Below, piece by piece: positions 1 to 8,143 of a stretch of DNA of 64,000 nt. Within the stretch, counting starts at the first letter, position 1; each line of letters starts with the position of its first letter. The DNA lies in assembly GCF_028369065.1 (NCBI RefSeq), contig NZ_JAQNDA010000002.1, positions 1 through 64,000 of the forward strand, in the 5' to 3' direction. A model generated the notes under the pieces. It saw only the letters and a program-made list of their open reading frames with translations. It had not been told where the DNA came from and ran no database searches. The position numbers and the translations under genes are program-made. Origin of the DNA: Marinobacter sp. SS21 (GTDB lineage: Bacteria; Pseudomonadota; Gammaproteobacteria; Pseudomonadales; Oleiphilaceae).

Positions 1-48
1 GCGCTTCTTGGTCTGGTACTCGGCTTCGGAGAAGGTGATCTGATCCAT
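1..48 (-). CDS. IS5-family transposase, N-terminal 16 residues only
   Basis: The minus-strand reading from position 48 begins MDQITFSEAEYQTKKR and continues past the window edge. This is the characteristic start of a group of IS5-family DDE transposases (MDQITFSEAEYQ...). It begins about 70 bp inside the terminal repeat at 103-120, the expected layout for IS5. Whether the gene is complete cannot be judged here. Confidence 0.7.
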   Translation of the reverse strand, partial: MDQITFSEAEYQTKKR

Positions 49-120
49 GGTGACACTGAATCCTATGCGGTTGGCGATGGCCCTAATTATCGCTGAATTT
101 GAGACTTATTCAGAGTCTCC
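1..120 (-). mobile_element. End of an IS5-family insertion sequence, cut by the window edge
   Basis: The element runs off the left edge. Its terminal repeat, read inward from position 120, is GGAGACTCTGAATAAGTC, followed outside by TTAG at 121-124, which fits the YTAR target duplication typical of IS5 elements. The repeat closely resembles the ends of the MITEs at 22379, 41645 and 50478, so this IS (or a relative) is a candidate for having mobilised them. The other end is not visible. Confidence 0.75.
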
Positions 121-148
121 TTAGCTTTTCAGGGGGAAAGGGATATAG

Positions 149-1069
149 ATGGCAGCAAAACGATTATCACCTGCGGCGATTGTTGCTCTTAAGGAGTCTC
201 TGTGTAGCGTCTACTGGTATAAGGCCGACCTACGGAGCTTCCTCTCGAATTCCGTGAGCAACAAGGCGCTGGTAAGTTCGTTGAACTGGGAAAACTACAA
301 GCGGCAAATCGTTGCTGATTTGGTTGATACGTTGACCGGTAACCAGGACAGGTATCTGGGTGACCTGACCAAGCTTTGCTATGAGGTGACAAGCATTAGC
401 AATTTCTCGCACCTAGAGCAGCTTGATGGTGGTCAGCAGAAAGCGCGCAGAGCCAAAGAGGCTGTTGAACAGCTACGACAACTGGTAGAACCTCATCAAG
501 AAAAGAAGAAAGATGAGGAAGAATTTGAACGTAGGCGAAAAGAGCGAGAAGAAAAGCTCAGGTCAAATCGGGCAGTCCGCGAGAAACTGGTCGAATTGAA
601 CTCGCGCTTTATGGCAATCGCCGCGGGAACGAATCCGCAAAATCGAGGATTTGATCTCGAACGTTTAATGTATGACGTGTTCGAGCTTTTTGATCTCGAT
701 CCGAAAGCATCCTTCCGAAATGTTGGCGAACAAATAGATGGTGGCTTTTTTCTGGAGGGCACCGATTACCTTTTTGAGGCGAAGTGGCAGCAGGGACTCA
801 TTGGCGTTGAAGATCTCGATGCGTTCTCGCGAAAGGTCGAACGCAAACTCGAGAACACTCTTGGCGTATTTTTGTCAATGAACGGGTTTTCGCCAGATGG
901 AGTCGCAGCACACTCTAGCGCAAGACCAAGTATCATCTTGATGGATGGAGCCGATTTGATGGCGGTTCTGGAAGAGCGGATTGATTTTGTCACTTTGTTG
1001 CTGCGCAAGAAGCGCCATGCTGCCCACACTGGCAATATCTATCTGAAAGTACATGAAATCACGCGATGA
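149..1069 (+). CDS. Mrr-like restriction endonuclease domain protein
   Basis: A 306-residue protein in two parts. Residues 1-150 are helical with a strongly charged, probably coiled-coil stretch at about 95-145 (runs of K, E and R). Residues 165-260 look like an Mrr_cat PD-(D/E)XK nuclease fold: a conserved Glu (E171 in FDLERLMYDVF), D197 in QIDGGF, and the E-A-K signature at E210-K212 in YLFEAKWQ. Such proteins cleave DNA, often modified DNA, in host defence, but the specificity is not visible. It has no operon partner and lies beside an IS5 end, which fits horizontal acquisition. The start follows an AGGGGGAAAGGG purine tract at 130-141. The family call is good; the biological role is inference. 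Confidence 0.75.
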   Translation: MAAKRLSPAAIVALKESLCSVYWYKADLRSFLSNSVSNKALVSSLNWENYKRQIVADLVDTLTGNQDRYLGDLTKLCYEVTSISNFSHLEQLDGGQQKARRAKEAVEQLRQLVEPHQEKKKDEEEFERRRKEREEKLRSNRAVREKLVELNSRFMAIAAGTNPQNRGFDLERLMYDVFELFDLDPKASFRNVGEQIDGGFFLEGTDYLFEAKWQQGLIGVEDLDAFSRKVERKLENTLGVFLSMNGFSPDGVAAHSSARPSIILMDGADLMAVLEERIDFVTLLLRKKRHAAHTGNIYLKVHEITR

Positions 1070-1539
1070 GTAAAAAGCCATTAATGCTGGCAGTAAAAAA
1101 TGGGAAACTGGGACAGATTTATTTTTCAGGGTCGTGGTTGAAAGGCTAAAAACAATTAAAGGGGTCACCCATTAGCCAGTCGTAGTCAACAGGCAACAGC
1201 AACCCACCGCAACCGTAGGTTGTGGTGGTCCTCCCTGCCAATACACACCCGGTGTTCTCAGTGGTGGTTGCGGACTGATCCGCACCAGTCACCCATCAGG
1301 ATCAAGGCGGCCCCTTCGGGCAGCCCCTGGCCGAAGCCCCAGAAAACCGTCGGTGCCTGATCGTGTCCAGGTGGGTACAGATTCAGTGGTTCGCCTGTCC
1401 GGCGCCAGTCTCTTGGTGGTTCACGATCAGGGCGCATCAGTGCACCGTTGGTGCTCGGGAGAATGCGCGGGGACTCATTCAGATTTCTGGTTTCACCAAC
1501 CCCTTTTCGGAGCTCCCCCGCGCATTCAAATCAAAATCG
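1070..1539. other. Non-coding flank of an IS110-type transposase remnant
   Basis: No convincing gene. Part of this stretch lies directly downstream of the IS110 transposase tail on the minus strand. In the IS1111 subgroup of IS110 elements that flank carries the bridge RNA, but I could not identify the RNA fold or its loops. The phrase CACCCATTAGCCAGT at 1167-1181 recurs at 15992-16006 before the parE remnant, so it belongs to a dispersed repeat. A short motif GGGACAGATTTATTTT near 1112-1127 resembles the repeats around the second RAYT lineage. Confidence 0.4.
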
Positions 1540-1837
1540 TCAGGTGAACAGCCGCGTCTCATCGAACGCTACTCCATCGCGCATCACGTAGTAACAGGCT
1601 CTGGCCAGCTTGTGGGCGAGCGCCTTGGTGGCCAGAGCGCCGTTCTTCTGGGCGCGTTTGCGCTGGTAGAATCGGTGCGCCACCTTGTTGTGGCGGATGA
1701 TGCTGTGGGCCGCCTCGACAAAGGCCCAACTCAGGTACTTGTTGCCGTTGCGAGTGTTGTTTTGACCTTTCGCCTTGCCATTGCTCATCCGGCGACTGTC
1801 GACGCAACGGCAGTAGGAGGCGAACTCAAAACTAAAG
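1540..1837 (-). pseudogene. IS110/IS1111-family transposase, C-terminal remnant
   Basis: About 100 C-terminal residues of a Transposase_20 (IS110) domain survive, with the family landmarks SYCRCVDSRRMSNGKAKG, NGNKYLSWAFVEAAH and FYQRKRAQKNGALATKALAHKLA, ending at a normal stop. The N-terminal DEDD catalytic half is missing. The upstream boundary is a tandem REP-like repeat beginning at 1844, so a RAYT-associated insertion or rearrangement probably removed it. The open frame continues artificially through the repeat. Not functional. Confidence 0.8.
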
Positions 1838-1843
1838 GGGTCC

Positions 1844-1960
1844 AAAACTAAAGGGGTCAGATCGATTTTAAATTGATCAATTCGCCCCGACCCGAACATC
1901 AAGCAAAACTAAAGGGGTCAGATCGATTTTAAATTGATCAATTCGCCCCGACCCGAACAT
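1844..1960. repeat. Tandem REP-like repeat, two copies of about 56 bp
   Basis: Two copies (1844-1899 and 1905-1960, period 61) of a unit containing GGGGTCAGATCGATTTTA, then AATTGATCAATTCGCCCC, then CCCGAACAT. Each can fold because GGGG and GATCAATT have complements later in the unit. The second copy forms the left end of the RAYT element at 2020. A third copy is at 3035-3086 and degenerate relatives occur near 21652, 23975, 30683 and 39775. Confidence 0.8.
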
Positions 1961-2741
1961 CCGATACAATTCCCCCCTGAGCTAACGGATTGGCTCCAAC
2001 CCTCAAACGGATTTGAACCATGCCACGGAAGACACGGATGTATCTCCCGGGCGTTCCCGCGCATGTGGTCCAACGCGGTCACAATAGGGATGCCTGCTTC
2101 TTCGCGGAAGACGATTTCCGCTTCTATTGCCAAGTTCTGGCGGAAGGCCTGAAGCGCTACGGCGCTGAGCTTCATGCTTATTGTCTGATGACCAACCACG
2201 TTCACCTGTTGATCACGCCGCTACATGCCGACAGCATCTCCAGGCTCATGCAGCATGCGGGTCGGCAGTACGTTCAATACGTCAACAAAACCTACCGGCG
2301 GTCCGGGACGCTGTGGGAGGGGCGGCACAAGGGAAGTTTGGTGGACGCCGAGAGCTATCTGTTGAGCTGCTATCGCTACATCGAGCTAAATCCCGTCACG
2401 GCTTGTATGGTCGATCAGCCGGAACAGTATCCCTGGAGCAGCTTTCGCAGTAATGCTTTAGGTGAACCGAATGAGCTGGTCACTGAACATCCGTTGTTTC
2501 TTGCATTGGGTCCCGAGGAGGGCGCTCGCCGTCAGGCTTATCGTGAGTTGTTTCGATTCAGTCTTCCCCGGGAACTCCGGAAGGAGATTGCAGATTGTTT
2601 GTCGGCCAGCCAGTTGTTGGGGAGCGGACGGTTCAAGGAGCAGGTGGAGGCAGCCTTGGGGCGCAAGGTGGGGCAGGTGAGTCGTGGCCGTCCGAGGAGG
2701 CAGACCGAATTGGTCAAATGAAAATCGATCTGACCCTTTTT
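1911..2741 (+). mobile_element. RAYT element, copy 1
   Basis: The unit runs from the left-end REP sequence AAAGGGGTCAGATCGATTTT to AAAATCGATCTGACCCTTTT, an approximate inverted repeat, and encloses a single Y1 transposase gene. The second copy (3036-3867) is nearly identical, so duplication is recent. Confidence 0.65.
2020..2721 (+). CDS. REP-associated tyrosine transposase (RAYT, Y1 family), copy 1
   Basis: A 233-residue HUH-type single-strand nuclease related to IS200/IS605 transposases. The HUH motif is NHVHLL near residue 60, within CLMTNHVHLLIT, and a candidate catalytic tyrosine lies in QYVQYVNKTYRR. LWEGRHKGSLVD and CYRYIELNPV are standard RAYT landmarks. The basic tail ending GRPRRQTELVK is typical of RAYTs that bind REP hairpins. 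REP-like repeats flank it. It differs from copy 2 at only two residues that I can see (M7/I and L/Q in the ITP.HAD segment). Probably an intact, recently active or recently duplicated gene. Confidence 0.9.
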   Translation: MPRKTRMYLPGVPAHVVQRGHNRDACFFAEDDFRFYCQVLAEGLKRYGAELHAYCLMTNHVHLLITPLHADSISRLMQHAGRQYVQYVNKTYRRSGTLWEGRHKGSLVDAESYLLSCYRYIELNPVTACMVDQPEQYPWSSFRSNALGEPNELVTEHPLFLALGPEEGARRQAYRELFRFSLPRELRKEIADCLSASQLLGSGRFKEQVEAALGRKVGQVSRGRPRRQTELVK

Positions 2742-2781
2742 AACCTTTACCTACTGATCCACGCCCATGGATAATGCGTCT

Positions 2782-2812
2782 GGAGCACGGGGCAAGAGCT
2801 TGCCCCGGCTCC
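2782..2812. terminator. Hairpin copied with the duplicated OYE gene end
   Basis: GGGGCAA and TTGCCCC pair around a GAGC loop, inside an outer GGAGC/GCTCC stem. It is an exact copy of the hairpin at 3919-3949, which follows the intact OYE gene. There is no clear U-run, so terminator function is likely but not certain. Confidence 0.5.
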
Positions 2813-2818
2813 ACCCCA

Positions 2819-3030
2819 TCACATCCGATCGAATCCCGCTTCCTTAAGCATTGCTTGCCGCGCAGGCCGTAGCTTGTCGTTGTAGCAATCCACCGGGCTA
2901 CCGCCGGCACGCGCGATGCAACCGTTGCAGAAATCGCACTGTGGCCCTTCCACACCTTCGCGCAGATGTTGGACCAGGAACGGATCGGCAATCATGGCCC
3001 GGGCGATGGACACCGCGTCGCAAACGCCCG
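2819..3030 (-). pseudogene. Duplicated 3' fragment of the OYE-family reductase gene
   Basis: The last about 69 codons of the gene at 3956-5215 are repeated here almost exactly, starting at GVCDAVSIARAMIADP and ending with the same stop and downstream hairpin. The copy breaks off at GCAAACGCCCG, where it joins REP sequence rather than the upstream part of the gene. It lacks a start and the barrel, so it is not functional. It marks the breakpoint of a tandem duplication of RAYT plus gene end. Confidence 0.9.
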
Positions 3031-3034
3031 CGAT

Positions 3035-3086
3035 TAAAGGGGTCAGATCGATTTTAAATTGATCAATTCGGCCCCGCCCCGAACAT
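3035..3086. repeat. REP-like repeat, third copy, left end of RAYT copy 2
   Basis: Same sequence as the units at 1844-1899 and 1905-1960 with small changes (GGCCCCGCCCC in place of GCCCCGACCC). It sits at the junction between the truncated reductase fragment and the second RAYT, as expected if duplication occurred at this repeat. Confidence 0.8.
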
Positions 3087-3867
3087 TCGATACAATTCCC
3101 CCATGAGCAAACGGATTGGCTCCAACCCCTCAAACGGATTTGAACCATGCCACGGAAGACACGGATTTATCTCCCGGGCGTTCCCGCGCATGTGGTCCAA
3201 CGCGGTCACAATAGGGATGCCTGCTTTTTCGCGGAAGACGATTTCCGCTTCTATTGCCAAGTGCTGGCGGAAGGCCTGAAGCGCTACGGCGCTGAGCTTC
3301 ATGCTTATTGTTTGATGACAAACCACGTTCACCTGTTGATCACGCCGCAACATGCCGACAGCATCTCCAGGCTCATGCAGCATGCGGGTCGGCAGTACGT
3401 TCAATACGTCAACAAAACCTACCGGCGGTCCGGGACGCTGTGGGAGGGGCGGCACAAGGGAAGTTTGGTGGACGCCGAGAGCTATCTGTTGAGCTGCTAT
3501 CGCTACATCGAGCTAAATCCCGTCACGGCTTGTATGGTCGATCAGCCGGAACAGTATCCCTGGAGCAGCTTTCGCAGTAATGCTTTAGGTGAACCGAATG
3601 AGCTGGTCACTGAACATCCGTTGTTTCTTGCATTGGGTCCCGAGGAGGGCGCTCGCCGTCAGGCTTATCGTGAGTTGTTTCGATTCAGTCTTCCCCGGGA
3701 ACTCCGGAAGGAGATTGCAGATTGTTTGTCGGCCAGCCAGTTGTTGGGGAGCGGACGGTTCAAGGAGCAGGTGGAGGCAGCCTTGGGGCGCAAGGTGGGG
3801 CAGGTGAGTCGTGGCCGTCCGAGGAGGCAGACCGAATTGGTCAAATGAAAATCGATCTGACCCTTTT
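3036..3867 (+). mobile_element. RAYT element, copy 2
   Basis: Same boundaries as copy 1. The right end here has an additional TTAACCCTTT-type repeat of about 10 bp after ATCGATCTGACCC. Together 1911-4167 forms a direct duplication with a unit of about 1.13 kb: RAYT, hairpin and reductase 3' end. Confidence 0.65.
3147..3848 (+). CDS. REP-associated tyrosine transposase (RAYT, Y1 family), copy 2
   Basis: A 233-residue protein virtually identical to the copy at 2020-2721, with the same HUH motif (NHVHLL), candidate catalytic tyrosine region and basic REP-binding tail. Its stop lies about 100 bp from the convergent reductase gene. As the copy next to the intact reductase gene, it probably keeps the ancestral arrangement, with copy 1 derived from it. 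Both appear intact. Confidence 0.9.
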   Translation: MPRKTRIYLPGVPAHVVQRGHNRDACFFAEDDFRFYCQVLAEGLKRYGAELHAYCLMTNHVHLLITPQHADSISRLMQHAGRQYVQYVNKTYRRSGTLWEGRHKGSLVDAESYLLSCYRYIELNPVTACMVDQPEQYPWSSFRSNALGEPNELVTEHPLFLALGPEEGARRQAYRELFRFSLPRELRKEIADCLSASQLLGSGRFKEQVEAALGRKVGQVSRGRPRRQTELVK

Positions 3868-3918
3868 TAACCCTTTTTAACCTTTACCTACTGATCCACG
3901 CCCATGGATAATGCGTCT

Positions 3919-3949
3919 GGAGCACGGGGCAAGAGCTTGCCCCGGCTCC
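3919..3949 (-). terminator. Hairpin downstream of the OYE-family gene
   Basis: A GC-rich stem (GGGGCAA/TTGCCCC, loop GAGC, with outer GGAGC/GCTCC) lies just beyond the stop codon of the reductase gene on the minus strand. A plausible terminator for the three-gene operon, but no U-tract is evident. Confidence 0.5.
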
Positions 3950-3955
3950 ACCCCA

Positions 3956-5215
3956 TCACATCCGATCGAATCCCGCTTCCTTAAGCATTGCTTGCCGCGC
4001 AGGCCGTAGCTTGTCGTTGTAGCAATCCACCGGGCTACCGCCGGCACGGGCGATGCAACCGTTGCAGAAATCGCACTGTGGCCCTTCCACACCTTCGCGC
4101 AGATGTTGGACCAGGAACGGATCGGCAATCATGGCCCGGGCGATGGACACCGCGTCGCAAACGCCCGAATTGATAGCCTGTTCCATTGCCTCACGGGTAT
4201 GGAAACCGCCAACGCAAATGACCGGGATATCCAGGGCTGCCTTGAACTGCCGGCTAAAATCCCCGTTGAATCCTTCCCGTGTCGGCCACGCCTTGTTGGC
4301 GCGTTTCGCCAGCGCCTTGGCGCCCAACTTTGCGGCCATGCGCATTGGTGCAGGCAAATATTTACCTGCCCCCTCGGCCACCTGAGCCTCCAGGAAGCCA
4401 TCGAAACGCCCGCAAATCATCGGGAACCCCGACTCATAATGCCCGCAGGAAATCTCGATACCGTCCAAGCCTTCCGCCTGCAGTGCCTGCGCGACCTGCA
4501 CCAGTTCATCGGTGTCGAGCCCTTTACCCTGCAGCAGCAAGTCGGCGCCGTTGAGCTTGGCAATCACGGGGTAGTCAGGCCCCACGCGTTTGCGCACCGC
4601 CCTCAACACCTCAAGCGGCAGACGCATGCGGTTTTCCAGCGAGCCGCCGTATTGATCCTTGCGGCGGTTGGTTTGCGGGGTAAGGAATTCGCTCAGCAGA
4701 TAGCCGTGTGCCATATGAATCTGCACACCATCGAAACCGGCCTTCTGCGCCCGCACCACTGCGGCGACGTGATCCTCGATCACTTCCTCGATCTCGTTAA
4801 GCGTCATCGCCCGTGGCTTGGTCAGCATTGCCTTGTCACGCACGGCGGATGGGGCAAGCGCTTCCTTCACGCCAATGACATCCGGATTCATCTGTCGCCC
4901 GCAGTGATTGATCTGCGCGAAGATGCGGCTGCCATACTGGTGTGCCAGTTCAGTCCAGCGCGTGAGCCCCGGAATCTTGTCGTCGTTATCGATGCCACAC
5001 ATCCTGTATGTGGACTTCCCCTGCACGGAGATATACAGGTTTCCCGTAATAATCAGTGGCGTCCCAGCCCAGGCGATCGGCGCATAGAAGTCCAGCAATT
5101 CGTCAGTGACAAAGCCGTCTTCGCTGCCACGGGTTTCGGAAGTGGCGGTCTTGAAAATTCTGCCCGGCAGTTCCAGTTTTCCGATAGTCAGGGGGGAGAA
5201 TAAAGTTTCCGTCAT
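3956..5215 (-). CDS. NADH:flavin oxidoreductase, Old Yellow Enzyme family
   Basis: A 419-residue FMN-dependent TIM-barrel enzyme. Family landmarks are the N-terminal LFSPLTIGKLELPGRI, QINHCGRQ, and QIHMAHGYLLSEFLTP followed by the NRRKDQYGGS segment near residues 170-195. It lacks the C-terminal pyridine-nucleotide domain of 2,4-dienoyl-CoA reductase. Near the C-terminus is C-x2-C-x2-C-x10-C (CDFCNGCIARAGGSPVDC), reminiscent of the [4Fe-4S] site in the larger OYE relatives but with different spacing. Such enzymes reduce activated C=C bonds. It is the second or later gene in a minus-strand operon with an SDR and an unknown protein. Substrate unknown. Confidence 0.9.
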   Translation of the reverse strand: MTETLFSPLTIGKLELPGRIFKTATSETRGSEDGFVTDELLDFYAPIAWAGTPLIITGNLYISVQGKSTYRMCGIDNDDKIPGLTRWTELAHQYGSRIFAQINHCGRQMNPDVIGVKEALAPSAVRDKAMLTKPRAMTLNEIEEVIEDHVAAVVRAQKAGFDGVQIHMAHGYLLSEFLTPQTNRRKDQYGGSLENRMRLPLEVLRAVRKRVGPDYPVIAKLNGADLLLQGKGLDTDELVQVAQALQAEGLDGIEISCGHYESGFPMICGRFDGFLEAQVAEGAGKYLPAPMRMAAKLGAKALAKRANKAWPTREGFNGDFSRQFKAALDIPVICVGGFHTREAMEQAINSGVCDAVSIARAMIADPFLVQHLREGVEGPQCDFCNGCIARAGGSPVDCYNDKLRPARQAMLKEAGFDRM

Positions 5216-5262
5216 GACTGATCCTCAATGTTGGGACGCTTGAAGGGAAGGAGAGCATTAGC

Positions 5263-6099
5263 TCATCCTTCCTGATTGTCCTGTGCCAGTTTGTTGACGC
5301 GATCGCGATAGGACGCGCGGCTGTTCTGGTCGAGATGCTCCAGGGTGCGCTTGCGCGCGAGACTTCCACGAATCTTGCCGATCAGTGCGTCCGGCGCGAT
5401 CGCCACGGTCGGTTCGTACAACCGCATCCACCCAGGGATAGCCATCACCGGCTGCCGGGTACGGCAGGACTTCACGATGCCCTTGGCAATGTCCTCCGGA
5501 TCCACCGTGGGCAATACGCCGCCAAGCTGGATGCCAGAAACGAGCTCCGTGCGAACAGCGGAAGGCAGCACGGCGGTGACGGTGACCCCGGTATCGTGCA
5601 ATTCTTCCCGCACGGCCTCGCTCAGCCCCAGGGTGGCGTGTTTGCTCGCCGCATAGGTGGCAAGGCCAGCCAGCGGGATCTTGCCCATGTAAGACACCAC
5701 GTTGATGACGTGTCCGTAGCCGCGCTCGACCATGCCTGGCAGAGCAAGCTTCATGCCCCAGATCGGACCGAGGACGTTGATGTCGAGGATCGCCTCGGTC
5801 ACCTTGTCATCCTCGTCCAGGAATGAACCCATAGGCATGATGCCGGCGTTGTTGACGAGAATGTCCAGCGGGCCTTCCACCTTGTCGAGAAAGTCGGCGA
5901 AGGACTGCTTGGAGCGAACATCCAGGGCAAACCCCTTTCCGCCCACGATTTCAGCAGCGGCCTGTGCCTCCGCGCCGTCGAGATCGCCGATCCAGATTTT
6001 AGCGCCCTGGGCGGCAAAGGCCTTGGCAGTCGCCAGGCCAATGCCACGTGCGGCACCGGTAATAGCAACATTTGCACCATCGAGATTAATGGCTTTCAT
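5263..6099 (-). CDS. Short-chain dehydrogenase/reductase
   Basis: A 278-residue classical SDR with a Rossmann nucleotide site near the N-terminus (TGAARGIG), the NNAG segment in ILVNNAGIM, and catalytic Tyr-Lys in YAASK near residue 155. An acidic residue after the second strand (IGDLDG) suggests NAD rather than NADP. It oxidises or reduces an alcohol/ketone of unknown identity. It lies 17 bp from the upstream gene and 47 bp from the OYE gene, so all three are probably co-transcribed and act on one substrate. Confidence 0.92.
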   Translation of the reverse strand: MKAINLDGANVAITGAARGIGLATAKAFAAQGAKIWIGDLDGAEAQAAAEIVGGKGFALDVRSKQSFADFLDKVEGPLDILVNNAGIMPMGSFLDEDDKVTEAILDINVLGPIWGMKLALPGMVERGYGHVINVVSYMGKIPLAGLATYAASKHATLGLSEAVREELHDTGVTVTAVLPSAVRTELVSGIQLGGVLPTVDPEDIAKGIVKSCRTRQPVMAIPGWMRLYEPTVAIAPDALIGKIRGSLARKRTLEHLDQNSRASYRDRVNKLAQDNQEG

Positions 6100-6116
6100 T
6101 TGCGCTCCCTCCCCAC

Positions 6117-6845
6117 TTATGCCGGAATTTTCGCGGCCCAGAAGGCCAGCTGGCGGTAACCGTCTTCCTGATGCCAGAGTTTTGCGCCGAGGTAGGTGCC
6201 GGGAACAATCTGGACAGCCTCATCACGAATCTGGTTGATCGGCCACGGGTTGGTGCCAATGTTTTCGTAATCGAGTACCAGCACCTGGGTGCCGGGCGAT
6301 ACCACGCTCTCTTCTACGAAGTTCAACATGTCAAAACCCTCAACCTTACCGCCGCCAACATTTTTCAGGCGGTAACCCGGAGACATCGGCGCAAACGGTG
6401 CAGCAACCAACCAGGCAGTGAGTGACATGGTGTTGGTGCCACGCTGAGCGGATTTATCGAACTTCTTGCCCAGCCAGGGCAACACACCGAGCTTCTCTAC
6501 AACCGTACGTGCGCTGCGGTAGACAAAGCTGCCGGCGCGATCGAGATCTTGAGGGGCGAGCCAGCCAACCAGCAGGCCTTCGGTCTGGCCGTCCACATCC
6601 GCCGGCTGACCTGCGGCAAAGATCGCGGCCAGTTCCGCTTCGGCTGCTTCACCCGGCAGCTCGGCACCCAGACGCTGGAACCATGCCCAGGTGGCATCCT
6701 GTGCCGCCAGCGGATCAGATTCCGCCAGGGTGCGCAGCGCTGCTATGCGGGCAGCGACGGCTTGCTTCGCCACAGAACCAGGAACGGCATCAGAGACATT
6801 GTTTTTCGCGCTCTCGCGCGGTGCGGTCGTTGCTACAGTAGTCAT
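6117..6845 (-). CDS. Uncharacterised protein, first gene of the OYE-SDR operon
   Basis: A 242-residue protein I do not recognise. The first 30 residues are Ala/Ser/Thr-rich and probably disordered, with no signal peptide. The rest is globular, with GLLVGWLAP near residue 87 and, at the C-terminus, a segment PWPINQIRDEAVQIVPGTYLG followed by LWH and YRQLAFWA that resembles small lipid- or ligand-binding barrels such as DUF4334 proteins. That likeness is weak. Co-transcription with a reductase and dehydrogenase suggests a substrate-handling role. It is divergent from the AraC gene at 6947. Confidence 0.6.
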   Translation of the reverse strand: MTTVATTAPRESAKNNVSDAVPGSVAKQAVAARIAALRTLAESDPLAAQDATWAWFQRLGAELPGEAAEAELAAIFAAGQPADVDGQTEGLLVGWLAPQDLDRAGSFVYRSARTVVEKLGVLPWLGKKFDKSAQRGTNTMSLTAWLVAAPFAPMSPGYRLKNVGGGKVEGFDMLNFVEESVVSPGTQVLVLDYENIGTNPWPINQIRDEAVQIVPGTYLGAKLWHQEDGYRQLAFWAAKIPA

Positions 6846-6946
6846 TGTTCTTCTCCATGCGGGTCAGTTAACGCAGAACAGTGTTGCAAAAAAAAAACGG
6901 ACGAACATGAGGCGGAGAACCGACATATCACTTATCATTATCAGAC
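6846..6946. promoter_or_regulatory. Divergent promoter region, OYE operon / AraC regulator
   Basis: A 101-bp gap between two divergent start codons, containing an A-run at 6888-6897. This must carry promoters for both sides and is the natural site for the AraC-family protein. I could not single out a convincing operator. Confidence 0.4.
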
Positions 6947-7978
6947 ATGAAAGCATTCGCCGGATTTGACAGACCCTCAGTGCCCGCCTCCTACCTGCAG
7001 TTGCTGGTAGAGGTGGTGAGTGAGCGTGGGCATAACCAGACAGAACTGCTGGCGGGCTTGCCCATCGAGCCTTCAGTGTTGGAAGAAACCAATGCGCGCA
7101 TCTCCCCAATGCAGTGGGGGCTCGCCGTCTCCCGCGCCATGTCACTGTGTGATGACAAGGGGTTAGGTTATGAATGCGGCCTGAGCATGCGCCCCACGGT
7201 CAACGGCTTTCTGGGTTACGCCATCATGAGCTGTGGCTCAATGCGTAAAGCGATGGAGCTAACCGCACGCTACTTTGAATCACGCCAGCGTAACTTTGCC
7301 ATGTCGATGTCGATTAAGGGCGCGTATGCAGAAGTCGAGGTGCGGGAGAAGCATGAGATCCCGGCGCTTCGCGAGTTCTTTTATGAACATATTCTTATCG
7401 GGATAACACGCGGCGTGGCGACAATTCTGGGCAAACCCCTGTCGGATCTAGACGTCACCGTCTGTTTCGATTGGCGTGAACCGGCGTACTACGACGCTTA
7501 TCGCGAGCGCCTGCCGACAACCTTGTTCTCTCAGAGCGCAAACCTGCTGCGCTTTCCCGCAACGCTACTGGATCTTCAGCCAGTCCTGGCGGACCCGCAG
7601 GCATCGAAACAGGCCATCGAACTGTGCGAGCGCGAACTGGCGCAACTCGGCAGCGCCGGTGACAGCATGGGCCTGCGCGTCTGCGCCCAGTTGGTGCAGG
7701 CCCCGGAAGGGGGATATCCGGACCTTGAGAGCATCGCCAGCAGAATCCATATGACCACCCGCACGATCGCGCGCAAGCTCAGTGATGAAGGCACCTCGTT
7801 CCAGCTATTGCTCGACGAAACGCGACGACGGGATGCCTGCGCGATGATCGAGGAAGGCACGCTGCAATTGCAGGATATCGCCACACGTCTTGGCTACCTC
7901 AACCCGGCGAATTTCACCCGCGCCTTTCGCCGCTGGACCGGCAAGACGCCCAGCGAGTGGCGCGATGGCCGTGAGTAG
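6947..7978 (+). CDS. AraC-family transcriptional regulator
   Basis: A 343-residue regulator with an N-terminal Arabinose_bd-type ligand domain (about residues 20-210, as in OruR/ArgR-like AraC proteins) and a C-terminal double helix-turn-helix (about 235-335). The second HTH ends in the family signature RLGYLNPANFTRAFRRWTGKTPSEWR. It is divergent from the OYE-SDR operon and is very probably its activator. The effector is unknown. Confidence 0.92.
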   Translation: MKAFAGFDRPSVPASYLQLLVEVVSERGHNQTELLAGLPIEPSVLEETNARISPMQWGLAVSRAMSLCDDKGLGYECGLSMRPTVNGFLGYAIMSCGSMRKAMELTARYFESRQRNFAMSMSIKGAYAEVEVREKHEIPALREFFYEHILIGITRGVATILGKPLSDLDVTVCFDWREPAYYDAYRERLPTTLFSQSANLLRFPATLLDLQPVLADPQASKQAIELCERELAQLGSAGDSMGLRVCAQLVQAPEGGYPDLESIASRIHMTTRTIARKLSDEGTSFQLLLDETRRRDACAMIEEGTLQLQDIATRLGYLNPANFTRAFRRWTGKTPSEWRDGRE

Positions 7979-8143
7979 AGGAATTCTGGCTGGGCAGATG
8001 GAATTCTGATCTAGGGACTTTTAGCAGTACTGTCGACACCGGCCTGGAAGAGCATGCAAATAACGCGGTCAGGTCTTGCTTCTTGCTTTCCATGCAGGAG
8101 AGGGCAATTGGCAAGATCGGACTCCGGAGGTGTTACCGGAGGT

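Noticed and set aside
4103-5203. Long open frame on the plus strand opposite the OYE gene
   Set aside because: Shadow of the minus-strand reductase; the protein has no recognisable motif, while the minus strand shows a complete OYE pattern.
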